From: Hyphomicrobiales bacterium
GTDB taxonomy: Bacteria; Pseudomonadota; Alphaproteobacteria; Rhizobiales; Rhizobiaceae
NCBI GenBank assembly: GCA_900469475.1
Contig: UBXG01000028.1
Span: 95,618 to 159,617 of the forward strand
Direction: 5' to 3'
Length of the DNA: 64,000 nucleotides
The notes beneath the pieces were generated by a model. The model worked only from the letters and a program-made list of their open reading frames with translations, had not been told where the DNA came from and searched no databases. This document shows positions 44,772 to 53,623 of this stretch, piece after piece. The translations under genes were made by a program, and so were the position numbers. How positions within the stretch are numbered: position 1 is the first letter of the stretch; every line of letters begins with the position of its first letter.

Positions 44772-45731
44772 TCAGATGTCCTGCGGTTTATAATCGCTGG
44801 CGGCGACTGGCATTACGCTCTTGAGAAGTGCGATGGATCTTTCGAGCCCCTCGAGACTGTTGAGCATGACGTCCTCATGCTCTATCGAGAGCCAGCTGTC
44901 GTAACCGGCCATCTTCAGCCTGTAGCAGAACTGCCGCCACCATTCTTCGCCATGGCCGAAGCCCAGTGTGATGTAGGACCAGCTGCGCGCCGGAATGTCC
45001 ATCAGGCTGCCGTTCTCCAAGAGGCTGGTTACGGCCTGCTTCCGAGCGTTTAGGAAAGTATCCTTGGCATGAACGTGGTATAAGGCGTCGCCGAGCGCTT
45101 CTGCGGCGACAAGAGGATCGGCACCCATCCAGAAGAGATGCGACGGGTCCAGGTTTGCTCCGACGACCGGGCCAACGGCTTCGCGAAGCCTTAGCAGCGA
45201 AGGGACATTGTAGACGCACTGGTTGCCATGCAGCTCTAACGCGATGCGTTCCACACCGTGATCCCTGGCGAGCGCCACGATCCGGGTCCAGTACGGGAGG
45301 AGCTTCTCCTCCCACTGGTAGCGAAGGATCGCCTGCGTCTCCGGCGGCCAGGAGGAGACCACCCAATTCGGCACGGTGTCGGTGGCATTCCCGGCTGGAA
45401 GTCCCGACATCGCGCAGACGGTCTTGATGCCCAGCTCGCCCGCCGCGCGGATCGTATCCTCAAGATCCTGCCCCTGGGCAGGATCGGTCGGATGCAGCGG
45501 ATTTCCGTTGGCGTTCAAACTGATCACTTCCAGTTCGCGGTCAGCGAAGGCTCCCAGGAATGATTTCTGCGCATTCTTGTCCCGCAGGATCGCCGACAGA
45601 TCGAAATGCGGCGCCGTCGACCAGCCGCAGGTATTAACCTCGACTCCGGAGACTCCCAGCCTTTGAGCGTGATCGAGCATCGCCTCGAAGGGAAGTCCGC
45701 CGAGGCTGTCTGATACGAATCCCAGTTTCAT
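44772..45731 (-). CDS. Sugar phosphate isomerase/epimerase-family TIM-barrel protein
   Basis: This 319-residue protein of the xylose-isomerase-like TIM-barrel family (IolE/IolI/Hyi kind) opens MKLGFVSDSLGGLPFEAML. Metal-ligand-type residues occur in ALELHGNQ, NLDPSHLFWMG, HVHAKDT and WLSIEHED. These enzymes isomerise or epimerise ketoses or inosose derivatives. The ATG at 45731 overlaps the dehydrogenase stop (ATGA). It is the last gene of the ribose-type importer operon, so it probably acts on the product of the preceding dehydrogenase. Confidence 0.85.
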   Translation of the reverse strand: MKLGFVSDSLGGLPFEAMLDHAQRLGVSGVEVNTCGWSTAPHFDLSAILRDKNAQKSFLGAFADRELEVISLNANGNPLHPTDPAQGQDLEDTIRAAGELGIKTVCAMSGLPAGNATDTVPNWVVSSWPPETQAILRYQWEEKLLPYWTRIVALARDHGVERIALELHGNQCVYNVPSLLRLREAVGPVVGANLDPSHLFWMGADPLVAAEALGDALYHVHAKDTFLNARKQAVTSLLENGSLMDIPARSWSYITLGFGHGEEWWRQFCYRLKMAGYDSWLSIEHEDVMLNSLEGLERSIALLKSVMPVAASDYKPQDI

Positions 45732-46732
45732 GCGTAAAACTCCGGTTTGGCGATCATTTCCACGGGTATCTTGCAACCGTCGTTCAAGGCTCTGACGCCG
45801 GCCTCGGCGACCTTTGCGGCGCAGTATCCATCCCAACTGCTTGAGGCGTTGTTCGGGAATACTCCAGTTTCGACGAAACGAATGAAGGCGCGGTTCTGAC
45901 GGCGATAGGCTTCGGCGTAGCGGCTGCGCCAATCCGCCTGATAGCTTGTGCTCTGTCCGAGTTCCCGGTCGATGCGAGTGTAGTTGACGGCGTTCATGGC
46001 AATAGTTGCCTTCTCGCCCACCAGTTCGGCGCGGACGTCGTATCCGTAGGCTGCGTTGTTGTTGATCTCGATATTGACGAGTTGTTCGTCTGCCGTTTCG
46101 AGCACCATATAGACCGGTGCGACCAGCGAGTCGGAACGTTTCGGCTGGAAGGCGGAGATCGATACGTATTCGGTGTCGAGGACGTGGCGGACGACATCGA
46201 ACTCGTGCGGGGCGGAATTGGTGATCGCCATCGCTCCGGTGAAGTCCGACGCGGGCGTCGCGACATTGCGATGAAAGTTGTGCATCATAAGGGCGCGACC
46301 AATTGCACCGTGCTTCAGAGCCTGCTTCATTTCCACATAGGATTGATCGAAGCGGCGCATGAAGCCGAGCATGATGAACTTCTTTCCCGCGGCTTCTTCC
46401 GCCTGCATGATCTCCAGGCATTCTTGCGATGACTGCGACAGCGGCTTTTCGCAAAGAGCCCGTTTGCCGGCTCTTATGCAGGACAACGACAGGGGTGCGT
46501 GTGTGAAATCGGGGCTTGCTATGATAACGGCGTCCACGTCCTGACGAGCGGCGACCCGGTCGGGGTCAGAGTCGACATCGTGAGCACCATAAGTGTCTGC
46601 CACTTTGCGGGCGCGGTCCGCATCCATGTCGCAGACGACCTGGAGGTGCGCCCCAGGCAGATCTTCCGCCACGATACGCGCGTGGTCGGCTCCCATCAGT
46701 CCCGCCCCGATGATGGCGATCCTTACTGTCAT
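45728..46732 (-). CDS. Gfo/Idh/MocA-family NAD(P)-dependent oxidoreductase
   Basis: This 334-residue enzyme has a Rossmann N-terminus (IAIIGAGLMGADHARIV), the family lysine in CEKPLSQ (about residue 95) and a C-terminal alpha/beta domain with HEFDVVRHVL containing the usual catalytic His region. The family includes inositol 2-dehydrogenase and many sugar dehydrogenases. The ATG at 46732 has AGGAAAT upstream. It follows the binding-protein gene with a stem-loop in between and overlaps the isomerase gene, forming an oxidation plus isomerisation pair. Confidence 0.9.
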   Translation of the reverse strand: MTVRIAIIGAGLMGADHARIVAEDLPGAHLQVVCDMDADRARKVADTYGAHDVDSDPDRVAARQDVDAVIIASPDFTHAPLSLSCIRAGKRALCEKPLSQSSQECLEIMQAEEAAGKKFIMLGFMRRFDQSYVEMKQALKHGAIGRALMMHNFHRNVATPASDFTGAMAITNSAPHEFDVVRHVLDTEYVSISAFQPKRSDSLVAPVYMVLETADEQLVNIEINNNAAYGYDVRAELVGEKATIAMNAVNYTRIDRELGQSTSYQADWRSRYAEAYRRQNRAFIRFVETGVFPNNASSSWDGYCAAKVAEAGVRALNDGCKIPVEMIAKPEFYA

Positions 46733-46799
46733 TTTGATATTTCCTGTCGTTTGGAGAACAGCGATTTGCGGCTTGCAAGCACTGCCCCTTGTGCGAAAC

Positions 46800-46826
46800 G
46801 CGTGCCGGAACCCCATCCCGGCACGC
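46800..46826 (-). promoter_or_regulatory. Stem-loop after the sugar-binding-protein gene
   Basis: GCGTGCCGG (46800-46808) and CCGGCACGC (46818-46826) form a perfect 9-bp stem with a 9-nt loop. On the transcript it begins 14 nt after the binding-protein stop and precedes the dehydrogenase gene. No U-run follows. It probably stabilises the upstream message or partly terminates. Confidence 0.55.
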
Positions 46827-46840
46827 ACCCTTGGGAGGGC

Positions 46841-47764
46841 TTACTTCTTTGCGTATTGGTCAACGTTGTCCTTGGTAATCGAAGCGAACGGCACCAGCTT
46901 TTCGGCCGGCGCGTCCTCCCCCTTTTTCAGGCCTTCCACGACCTCGAAGGCGGCCTTCGCCTGGCCTGCAGCGTCCTGGAAGATGGTCTGGGACATGGTG
47001 CCGGCCTTGATCGCATTCAGAGCGTCGGCCGTGCCATCGACACCCGAGATCATCACGCCCTTGAGGCGGTCAGCGCCCTGAAGTGCTTCCAGCGCGCCCA
47101 GCGCCATCTGGTCGTTGGCTGCGATGATTGCATCGAACTTCGGAAAGCTCTGGATCCAGTCCTCTGTGACCTTCATGCCTTCTGCGCGGTCGTAATTGGC
47201 TGAGAGGCTGGCGAGAGTGGTCACGTCAGAGCGGCCGAGCGCATCCTCGAAGCCCTTTTTGCGCTCCTGCGTGTGGGAGAGCCCCGGCGTGCCTTCGAGG
47301 TAGAGGATCTTGGCGTCCTTCGGCAGGTGTTCCTTCATGTACTCGCCCTGAAGGCGGCCGGCATCGATGTTCTTCGAGCCGACGAACGTGTACTTGCCGC
47401 CCGCCGATTGGATGCCGAGAGCGATGACGGGGATGCCCGCCTGGTTCGCCTTCTCGACGCCCGGTACGATGCCTTGATAGTCGACCGGCACGACGACGAT
47501 CGCGTTGACTTTCTGCGCAACGAAGTTGTCGATCTGGTCGAGCTGCTTGCTGACGTCGTTGTTCGCGTCGGAGAAACTCACTTCGACTGCCGGATCGGAT
47601 TTCGACGCTTCGATGAAGGCATTCTTGCGCGCCATGACGAAGACATCCGTATCCGCCATGTTGGCGTAACCGACGACGAATTTGTCTGCTGCGAACGCGG
47701 CGCCGGTGGAGATGGCGGCAAGGGATATGGCGCAGGCGAGAGCGAGTTTGGAAATGGCTTTCAT
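46841..47764 (-). CDS. Ribose-type sugar ABC transporter substrate-binding protein
   Basis: This 307-residue periplasmic binding protein (RbsB family, peripla_BP_4) has a Sec signal peptide ending AAFAADKF. Sugar-binding motifs are NNDVSKQLDQIDNFVAQKVNAI-like near residue 65 and AANDQMALGALEAL near 223. The ATG at 47764 has GGGAGGACC upstream. Third in the operon after ATPase and permease, it gives the transporter its substrate. Confidence 0.9.
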   Translation of the reverse strand: MKAISKLALACAISLAAISTGAAFAADKFVVGYANMADTDVFVMARKNAFIEASKSDPAVEVSFSDANNDVSKQLDQIDNFVAQKVNAIVVVPVDYQGIVPGVEKANQAGIPVIALGIQSAGGKYTFVGSKNIDAGRLQGEYMKEHLPKDAKILYLEGTPGLSHTQERKKGFEDALGRSDVTTLASLSANYDRAEGMKVTEDWIQSFPKFDAIIAANDQMALGALEALQGADRLKGVMISGVDGTADALNAIKAGTMSQTIFQDAAGQAKAAFEVVEGLKKGEDAPAEKLVPFASITKDNVDQYAKK

Positions 47765-47865
47765 AAGGTCCTCCCATTGAGTTTCAGGTTCATTCCGGAT
47801 GCGGGAAGTCCCCGCCGAAAAAAAGGTGGTTCCGCAGCAGGCGCCAGCCCGCCGAAGAACATCGG

Positions 47866-48876
47866 TCATGCCTTCTTTTTGCTGCGGGCAGACTTGGTCC
47901 AAACATCGAGGATCACGGCGATCGCAATGATCAGACCCTTGATGATCTGCTGCCAGTACGAGCTAACATTCATGAGATTGAGCATGTTGTTGATGACGCC
48001 GATGATCATCGATCCGATGATCGTGCCGGTGATGGTTCCGGTGCCGCCCATCAGGCTGGTACCGCCGACGACGACCGCGGTGATCGCGTCGAACTCATAG
48101 CCGACGCCGCCGGCCGGCTGACCGGAATTGATGCGAGACATGAGGACGATGCCTGCGACGGCGCACAGAATGCCGTTGAAGATGAAAGCCTTCACGACGA
48201 TGCTGTCCGGATTGATGCCGGAAGCGCGAGCGGCACGCTCATTGCCGCCGACCGCATAGACGTATCGGCCGAACTTGGTCTTGTTGAGAAGAATCCAGGA
48301 AATGACGATGACGATCGCGAGGATGAGCACGGAGATCGGTACTGGCCCAAGCGAGCCTTGCCCGATCACTTTGAGGTTGCCCAGTCCCGTTACCGGCGAA
48401 CCGCCCGTGTAAAGCAGCACCGTGCCGCGTGCGACCGTCGTCATGGCCAATGTCATGATAAACGAGGGGATGCGGAAAAAAGTGATGACGAAGCCATTGA
48501 TGATGCCGGTCACCATGCCGACTGCTACGCCGGCGACAATCGCGAGGATGACGCTCCCGGTCATGGCCATCACGCTCGCCGCAATGACACCACAGAGCGC
48601 GAGAACAGACCCCAGCGATACGTCGATGTGTCCCAGAATAATGATAAAAGTGACGCCACATGCGAGAAGGCTAACCACCACAACTTGACGCAGGACATTG
48701 GTCAGGTTGGCTTCCGTCAGGAACGTCGGGCTCAAAATCGACGCGAGGATGCAAATTCCGACGAAGATGAGGACCGTGCCGTACTTTCGGTAGATCTGGG
48801 AAAAGCTCATCTTCCCAGAGTCTCGGATGACCTTGCCTTCTCGTTTCACGGCCGCTTCTGCACGTTCGATACTCAT
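47866..48876 (-). CDS. Ribose-type sugar ABC transporter permease (RbsC-like)
   Basis: This 336-residue inner-membrane permease has eight or more hydrophobic helices. Family blocks include VSLGSVLALCGVIAA, NKTKFGRYVYAVGGNERAAR and GGTSLMGGTGTITGTIIG. The N-terminus carries a short charged cytoplasmic tail. Its ATG overlaps the ATPase stop by one base (TGATG). Confidence 0.9.
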   Translation of the reverse strand: MSIERAEAAVKREGKVIRDSGKMSFSQIYRKYGTVLIFVGICILASILSPTFLTEANLTNVLRQVVVVSLLACGVTFIIILGHIDVSLGSVLALCGVIAASVMAMTGSVILAIVAGVAVGMVTGIINGFVITFFRIPSFIMTLAMTTVARGTVLLYTGGSPVTGLGNLKVIGQGSLGPVPISVLILAIVIVISWILLNKTKFGRYVYAVGGNERAARASGINPDSIVVKAFIFNGILCAVAGIVLMSRINSGQPAGGVGYEFDAITAVVVGGTSLMGGTGTITGTIIGSMIIGVINNMLNLMNVSSYWQQIIKGLIIAIAVILDVWTKSARSKKKA

Positions 48877-50450
48877 CAGTGTCCTCCCGTGGCGAGGCTT
48901 ATGATGTTTTCCTGCGTGGCCTCGTTTCTTGTCAGTTCGCCGGTGACCCGGCCTTCGCTCATCACCACCACGCGATCACTCATGCCGAGGATTTCGGGAA
49001 GCTCGGATGAGATCATGACGATCGCGAGCCCCTGACGAGCGAACTCGGTCATCAGTCTGTGAATTTCGGATTTCGACCCGACGTCGATGCCGCGTGTGGG
49101 TTCGTCGAGAATGAGCAGCTTCAGATCACCCAGCAGCCACTTGGCGAGAACGATTTTCTGTTGATTGCCGCCGCTGAGGTTCTCCACGATCATTGCCGTG
49201 TCGGGCGTCTTGATCTGGAGCATCTTGATCATGCGCTGGGATGCTGTCTCTTCCTGCCGCTCGCTGATGAAGAGGCCGGACGCGAATTTCTTGAGGTTGG
49301 CAAGCGAGATGTTCTCGCCGACGGACCGGCAAAGCACCAGGCCTTCCGCTTTGCGATCTTCCGAGACCATGGCGATGCCGTTGGCAATTGCATCCTTCGG
49401 CGACGTGAGCTTTAGCGGCTTTCCATTCAGGCGGATGACGCCCGCGTCCGCCCCGTCCAGGCCGAAGATCACCCGGGCGACCTCCGTCCGCCCGGCGCCG
49501 ATCAGGCCGGAAAGGCCAACGATCTCGCCGGCACGCACCTCGAAGCTGACATTTTCGAAAACGCCGTCACGAGAGAGGTTCTCGACGGAAAGGACGATAT
49601 CGCCGATCGGCACTTCCTCTTTCGGAAAGATGCTGGAGATCGTGCGGCCAACCATCTGGGAAATCAGCTTTGCCGGCTGGTATTCGCTCGCGGGCGCGGC
49701 TGCGACGAATTGGCCATCACGCATGACCGTGATGTCGTCAGCGATCTGGAAGATCTCGTCCATCTTGTGGGTGATGTAGATGATCGCGACGCCTGCTGCT
49801 TTCAGGTCCGCAATCTGTCTGAAGAGCATCGCAACTTCCGTGTCGCTGATCGCCGACGTCGGTTCGTCCATGATGACGAGAGAAGCCTCGCGCGAAATCG
49901 CCTTGACGATCTCGATGAGTTGCATCGTCGCGATGGACAGGTCGCGCATTTTGGTTTGGGGGCTGTATTTCAGGTCCAGACGATTGAGCAGCGCCTGCGT
50001 ATCTGAATTCATGCGATCGAAATCGACGAACCGGGACATAACGCCCGTCCGGCTATAAGTGGGTTCGCGGCCGAGAAAGACGTTTTCGGCGATCGTCATG
50101 TCGAGCACGGGGCTGAGCTCCTGGTGGATCATCGAGATCCCTCGCTCCAGCGCGGATGCAGCACTCTGGTGATCGAGCTTTTCGCCCCTGAAAAAGATCT
50201 CTCCGCCGTCGATCGCGTAGATACCGCTCAGGATCTTCATAAGCGTCGACTTGCCCGCGCCATTCTCCCCGACGAGGACATGCACCGTGCCGGCACGAAC
50301 CTTCAGGCTCATGCCATCGAGCGCTAGAACGCCAGGGAAGGCCTTCGTGACTGAGCGCATTTCAAGAACGACGCCGGCTCCGCTATCTATAGGCGTGCGA
50401 TGGCCTTCGCCGCCCGAAAGCGGCGCCACCTTTTGCAAGGTCGCAGACAT
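48876..50450 (-). CDS. Ribose-type sugar ABC transporter ATPase (RbsA-like, duplicated)
   Basis: This 524-residue double ATPase has an N-terminal domain with Walker A GENGAGKSTLMK. The C-terminal domain has a degenerate Walker A (GLIGAGRTE), signature LSGGNQQKIVLAKWL and Walker B LLILDEPTRGIDVGSK, the standard layout of RbsA/MglA proteins. The ATG at 50450 has GGAGGAAA upstream; the longer frame to 50537 runs into the regulatory region. First gene of the five-gene operon, divergent from the LacI regulator. Confidence 0.9.
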   Translation of the reverse strand: MSATLQKVAPLSGGEGHRTPIDSGAGVVLEMRSVTKAFPGVLALDGMSLKVRAGTVHVLVGENGAGKSTLMKILSGIYAIDGGEIFFRGEKLDHQSAASALERGISMIHQELSPVLDMTIAENVFLGREPTYSRTGVMSRFVDFDRMNSDTQALLNRLDLKYSPQTKMRDLSIATMQLIEIVKAISREASLVIMDEPTSAISDTEVAMLFRQIADLKAAGVAIIYITHKMDEIFQIADDITVMRDGQFVAAAPASEYQPAKLISQMVGRTISSIFPKEEVPIGDIVLSVENLSRDGVFENVSFEVRAGEIVGLSGLIGAGRTEVARVIFGLDGADAGVIRLNGKPLKLTSPKDAIANGIAMVSEDRKAEGLVLCRSVGENISLANLKKFASGLFISERQEETASQRMIKMLQIKTPDTAMIVENLSGGNQQKIVLAKWLLGDLKLLILDEPTRGIDVGSKSEIHRLMTEFARQGLAIVMISSELPEILGMSDRVVVMSEGRVTGELTRNEATQENIISLATGGH

Positions 50451-50575
50451 GAGAGTATTTCCTCCAAATGAGAGAGCTCTCCCAAGCCCTCCCGCCGAAT
50501 TGGCTTTTACTGAAAGACGAAATTGCGAAAATTCCACTGAGTGTCAACAAACCGGTGGATTTTTCTCCCAAAACA

Positions 50576-50602
50576 TCTCATAATTAGCGTCAGATTATGA
50601 GA
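50576..50602. promoter_or_regulatory. 9-bp inverted repeat overlapping the LacI-gene ribosome site
   Basis: TCTCATAAT (50576-50584) and ATTATGAGA (50594-50602) are perfect inverted repeats with a 9-nt spacer in the gap between the sugar operon and the regulator. Its right arm touches the AGAGG ribosome site of the regulator gene. It probably serves as operator for autoregulation and possibly operon repression. Confidence 0.55.
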
Positions 50603-50610
50603 GGCTTGTT

Positions 50611-51645
50611 ATGTCACGCCCAACGATCCCCGACTTGGCAAAAGCCGCGAATGTAAGCATTTCAACAGTCGATCGCGTGCTGAACGGTCGCGACCCCGTG
50701 CGCCCACAGACGGCGGAGCGGGTTCTTAACGCCGCCCGCCAGATTGGTTTCCATGGCGTGACGGCCATCGCCCGGCGACTCGAGCACGACAAGCCGGTGA
50801 TCAAATTTGGTTTTCTTCTCAAGCAGTCTCACCGTAAGCTTTATCAAATGTGGAGCGACGTTCTCGTTGCTGCGACTGAAGCATTCCCCGACGCCCATGG
50901 AAGGGCCATCGTTAGATTCATGGACGATCTTGCGCCCGACAAGGCTGCCGAGGCGATTTACGCTCTCAGTCGCGAAGCCGACGTCATTGGAATGATTACC
51001 TCGGATCACCCGCAGGTGAACCACGCCGTCGATGGTCTTGCAGCAGAGAACATTCCGGTCGTGACCATGATCTCCGATATTTCCACTGCCTCCCGCGCAG
51101 CCTATGTTGGCAACGACTGCGTCAAAAAGGGGCGCACGGCCGCGTGGTTCATCGCCGGGCTGAATGGCAATGGAGGCAAGGTGTCCGTCTTCGTAGGCAG
51201 TCACCGATATCTTGCGCAAGAACTAAACGAAATGGGGTTTCGATCGTATTTCCGGGAGAGTGCGCCGGACTTCCAGATGCTCGAGACTGTGGCAACGCTT
51301 GAAGAGCCCGAAATCGCCTATGAAGCAACGCGACGCCTTCTGCAGACCGAGCCGAATTGGGTCGGGCTTTACGTTGCCGGCGGCGGCATCACGGGCGTGA
51401 TGCGAGCCCTGCGGCAGGACGGTGGGCCGGCAGCCAAACGCCTTGTGGTCATAGCACACGAGCTCACGAATGAAACGAGAGCCGGTCTTGCTGAGGGGCT
51501 GATCAGGGTCGTCCTGTCTCACCCGGCAAAGCTGCTGGGAGAGACCCTAGTGCGGGCAATGGCGCAAGCTCTCGACACCAACCGATCACCGACCGTTTCG
51601 CAGCACATTGTGCCGTTTGAATTTTACACTGCCACGAACATCTGA
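50611..51645 (+). CDS. LacI-family transcriptional regulator
   Basis: This 344-residue regulator has an N-terminal LacI helix-turn-helix (TIPDLAKAANVSISTVDRVL) with the hinge region near residue 50. The periplasmic-binding-like ligand domain follows (VIGMITSDHPQVNHAV, YVGNDCVKKGRTAAW). Divergent orientation to the ribose-type operon makes it the likely regulator, with the imported sugar or a derivative as inducer. Confidence 0.9.
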   Translation: MSRPTIPDLAKAANVSISTVDRVLNGRDPVRPQTAERVLNAARQIGFHGVTAIARRLEHDKPVIKFGFLLKQSHRKLYQMWSDVLVAATEAFPDAHGRAIVRFMDDLAPDKAAEAIYALSREADVIGMITSDHPQVNHAVDGLAAENIPVVTMISDISTASRAAYVGNDCVKKGRTAAWFIAGLNGNGGKVSVFVGSHRYLAQELNEMGFRSYFRESAPDFQMLETVATLEEPEIAYEATRRLLQTEPNWVGLYVAGGGITGVMRALRQDGGPAAKRLVVIAHELTNETRAGLAEGLIRVVLSHPAKLLGETLVRAMAQALDTNRSPTVSQHIVPFEFYTATNI

Positions 51646-51759
51646 GACTTCTACGAAATCTCAATGCGATGTCGTCAAGAGCCGCCGAGGTGTTCTTGTC
51701 ATAGACCCACCGATCGAGCGTTCCGAACCTCTCCCGGAATACAGTTTCGTATGTTCGGG

Positions 51760-52038
51760 CGGGAAAACGGCTGCCCCTCAGCTGCGCTATTGCCCGAAAT
51801 CGGAAGACAGCCAGAAACGACCCGTGAGGCTTATGAGGTTGAATTGGGCAAGTATACCGCTCTTCTGGCATCGAAGCTTCCCGCTTCGCCTTCATTCTCA
51901 GCCCATGACAGGGCGATAGCGATTTTTGGAATGATGGTCGGCATTCTCCAGATTGCCCGGGTTATGTCCAACCCATCAAAAGCGTCAGCCCTGTTGGAAG
52001 GTGGTGTCCAAGCTGCGCTCGCTCTGGCAAAAGCATAA
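51760..52038 (+). pseudogene. C-terminal fragment of a TetR-family regulator
   Basis: About 92 codons encode a TetR C-terminal domain: ENGCPSAALLPEIGRQPETT, followed by SAHDRAIAIFGMMVGILQIARVM and a terminal ALALAKA. No TetR helix-turn-helix precedes it; the upstream bases in this frame give unrelated low-complexity codons. The DNA-binding half has been lost, so the fragment cannot regulate in the normal way. It lies directly after the LacI gene, suggesting a rearrangement boundary. Confidence 0.6.
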
Positions 52039-52260
52039 TGCGGGCAACGCCTGCCCGTTCGTTTAGCAACGGCTGCGAGGATCGTGCGGCATGAAGGGAG
52101 CTCGACCGCTGGGCTTCGACTTACTTTAGCTAGGTATCTGATTCACATGCTTATTGCCTGACACAAGACTGTATTATGGTAAAACAGTTACCTGCGGTTC
52201 CAGAGCCGACGGGGCAGGCTCTTTGAACAGCTATCTTTGGCGGGCATTGAAAGCTACTAT

Positions 52261-52300
52261 CGGGCTTCCTGCAACCAGTTCGGCAGTTGCAGGAAGCCCG
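52261..52300 (-). terminator. 15-bp perfect stem downstream of the alpha/beta hydrolase gene
   Basis: CGGGCTTCCTGCAAC (52261-52275) and GTTGCAGGAAGCCCG (52286-52300) pair perfectly around a 10-nt loop. The stem starts 7 nt after the stop of the minus-strand hydrolase gene. The following bases (AGCTTTC on that strand) give only a weak U-run, but stem strength favours termination. Confidence 0.65.
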
Positions 52301-52307
52301 TGCTTAT

Positions 52308-53279
52308 TCATTTCGCGATATTGCGATCGAGGAAACTCCGGATCAGCGGTGCCATCTCGTCCAGCTTGTCTTCAAGCGCAAAGTGGCCTGTATCAAGGAG
52401 ATGGAACTCTGCTTCGGGAAGATCGCGAAGATAGGGATGCGCGCCCTCTTCCGGGAAGATCTTGTCGTTCTTGCCCCAGACGATCAGCGTCGGCGGCTTG
52501 CGGTCGCGGAAGAACGCCTGGAACTGCGGATAGAGCGGCAGGTTGGTGCGGTAGTCGTAGAACAGGTCGAGCTGGATATCCTTGTTCCCCGGCCGGTCGA
52601 GCAGCGCTTGGTCGTGAATCCAATTGTCGGGGCTGATGCGGGTCAGATCCTTGACGCCATCGGTATACTGGAATTTGGTCGTCTCAGGTGCGACGAGCAC
52701 GGAGAGTGCGTCCCGGTCCTTCTTCGTTCCTGACTTCCAGTAGGCGCGGATCGGGTTCCAGAAATCGCGGATGCCTTCGTCATAGGCATTGCCGTTCTGG
52801 ACAATCAGTCCCGTGACGCGATCCGGATGCTTGAGCGCCAGCCGGTAGCCGACAGGTGCGCCATAATCCATGACATACATCGAATACTTGGCGGCACCGA
52901 GCTTGGTCAGCAACGTATCGACGATATCGGCATAGTGGCCGAAGGAATATTCGAACTTGGTGTGATCAGGTGCGTCGCTCTGACCGAAACCCGGATAGTC
53001 AGGGGCAATGACCCGGTAGCGGTCAGCAAGCAGCGGCATCAAGTTGCGGAACATGTGAGACGATGTCGGAAAGCCGTGAAGCAGGACGACGACAGGGCCG
53101 TCGGCGGGGCCTGCTTCCCGATAAAACACGTTCACGCCATCGATCTTTACGGAGCGATAGAGGATCGTCGCAGGTACTTGCTGCGCGATCGCAGGTGTTT
53201 CGGCGAAGACTATGCTTGCGGGGGCGGTAACAAAGATGCTGGCGGATGCGAGAAGCAGGGCGGCAAGAGTGCGAGACAT
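52308..53279 (-). CDS. Exported alpha/beta hydrolase (epoxide hydrolase/haloalkane dehalogenase-like)
   Basis: This 323-residue protein has a Sec signal peptide (TLAALLLASASIFVTAPASIVFAE). The alpha/beta-hydrolase core has the oxyanion HGFPTSS, the nucleophile Asp in VMDYGAPVG (the position of Asp in GHDWG of epoxide hydrolases and dehalogenases), GKNDKIFPEEG and the catalytic His in DTGHFALED. The nucleophile being Asp argues for epoxide or C-halogen hydrolysis rather than ester cleavage. The ATG at 53279 is preceded by TGAGGAGA. A conserved 11-nt motif lies 104 nt upstream and a strong terminator follows, so it is a single-gene unit. Confidence 0.85.
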   Translation of the reverse strand: MSRTLAALLLASASIFVTAPASIVFAETPAIAQQVPATILYRSVKIDGVNVFYREAGPADGPVVVLLHGFPTSSHMFRNLMPLLADRYRVIAPDYPGFGQSDAPDHTKFEYSFGHYADIVDTLLTKLGAAKYSMYVMDYGAPVGYRLALKHPDRVTGLIVQNGNAYDEGIRDFWNPIRAYWKSGTKKDRDALSVLVAPETTKFQYTDGVKDLTRISPDNWIHDQALLDRPGNKDIQLDLFYDYRTNLPLYPQFQAFFRDRKPPTLIVWGKNDKIFPEEGAHPYLRDLPEAEFHLLDTGHFALEDKLDEMAPLIRSFLDRNIAK

Positions 53280-53623
53280 TGTGGTTCTCCTCAGGACTGG
53301 TTGCGGGCGGCTTGTTGCCTGCAACAACCATCGCTCTTTCGGCGTGGAAGAAGAATGTTCGTATTGGACAAGGGATTATTACGTCTGGTGATATGAGTGG
53401 CCGGATAGAGCGGCCGTTTGGATGAACCGTGACAGTTGCGTCGGCGTTGGTGAACGTCCCTTCCGCCAGATCGCAGCCAACGCGATCGGCTTGCCCATGC
53501 AACAATTGCGCTTAGTAACAACCGGGCTCTTGTGTCTGCTTCAACGTTGATCCAGCACAAATCGGCGGTGAGACCGAGCATTCAGCTCAGTTGGATTTGG
53601 GTCTATTCCGGTGACTTAAAGGG
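53280..53623. other. Promoter gap between the hydrolase gene and the LysR gene
   Basis: No gene is supported in these 344 bases. They contain the promoter and leader of the minus-strand hydrolase, including the motif at 53373-53383, and the 3' side of the LysR gene. Confidence 0.45.
53373..53383 (-). promoter_or_regulatory. Shared upstream motif, copy 1 (CGTAATAATCC)
   Basis: On the minus strand CGTAATAATCC followed by CTTGTCC begins 104 nt before the hydrolase start codon. Closely similar motifs lie 103 and 105 nt upstream of the AhpD-like and glutathione transferase genes. A common activator or repressor, perhaps one of the two local LysR proteins, is inferred. Confidence 0.5.
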
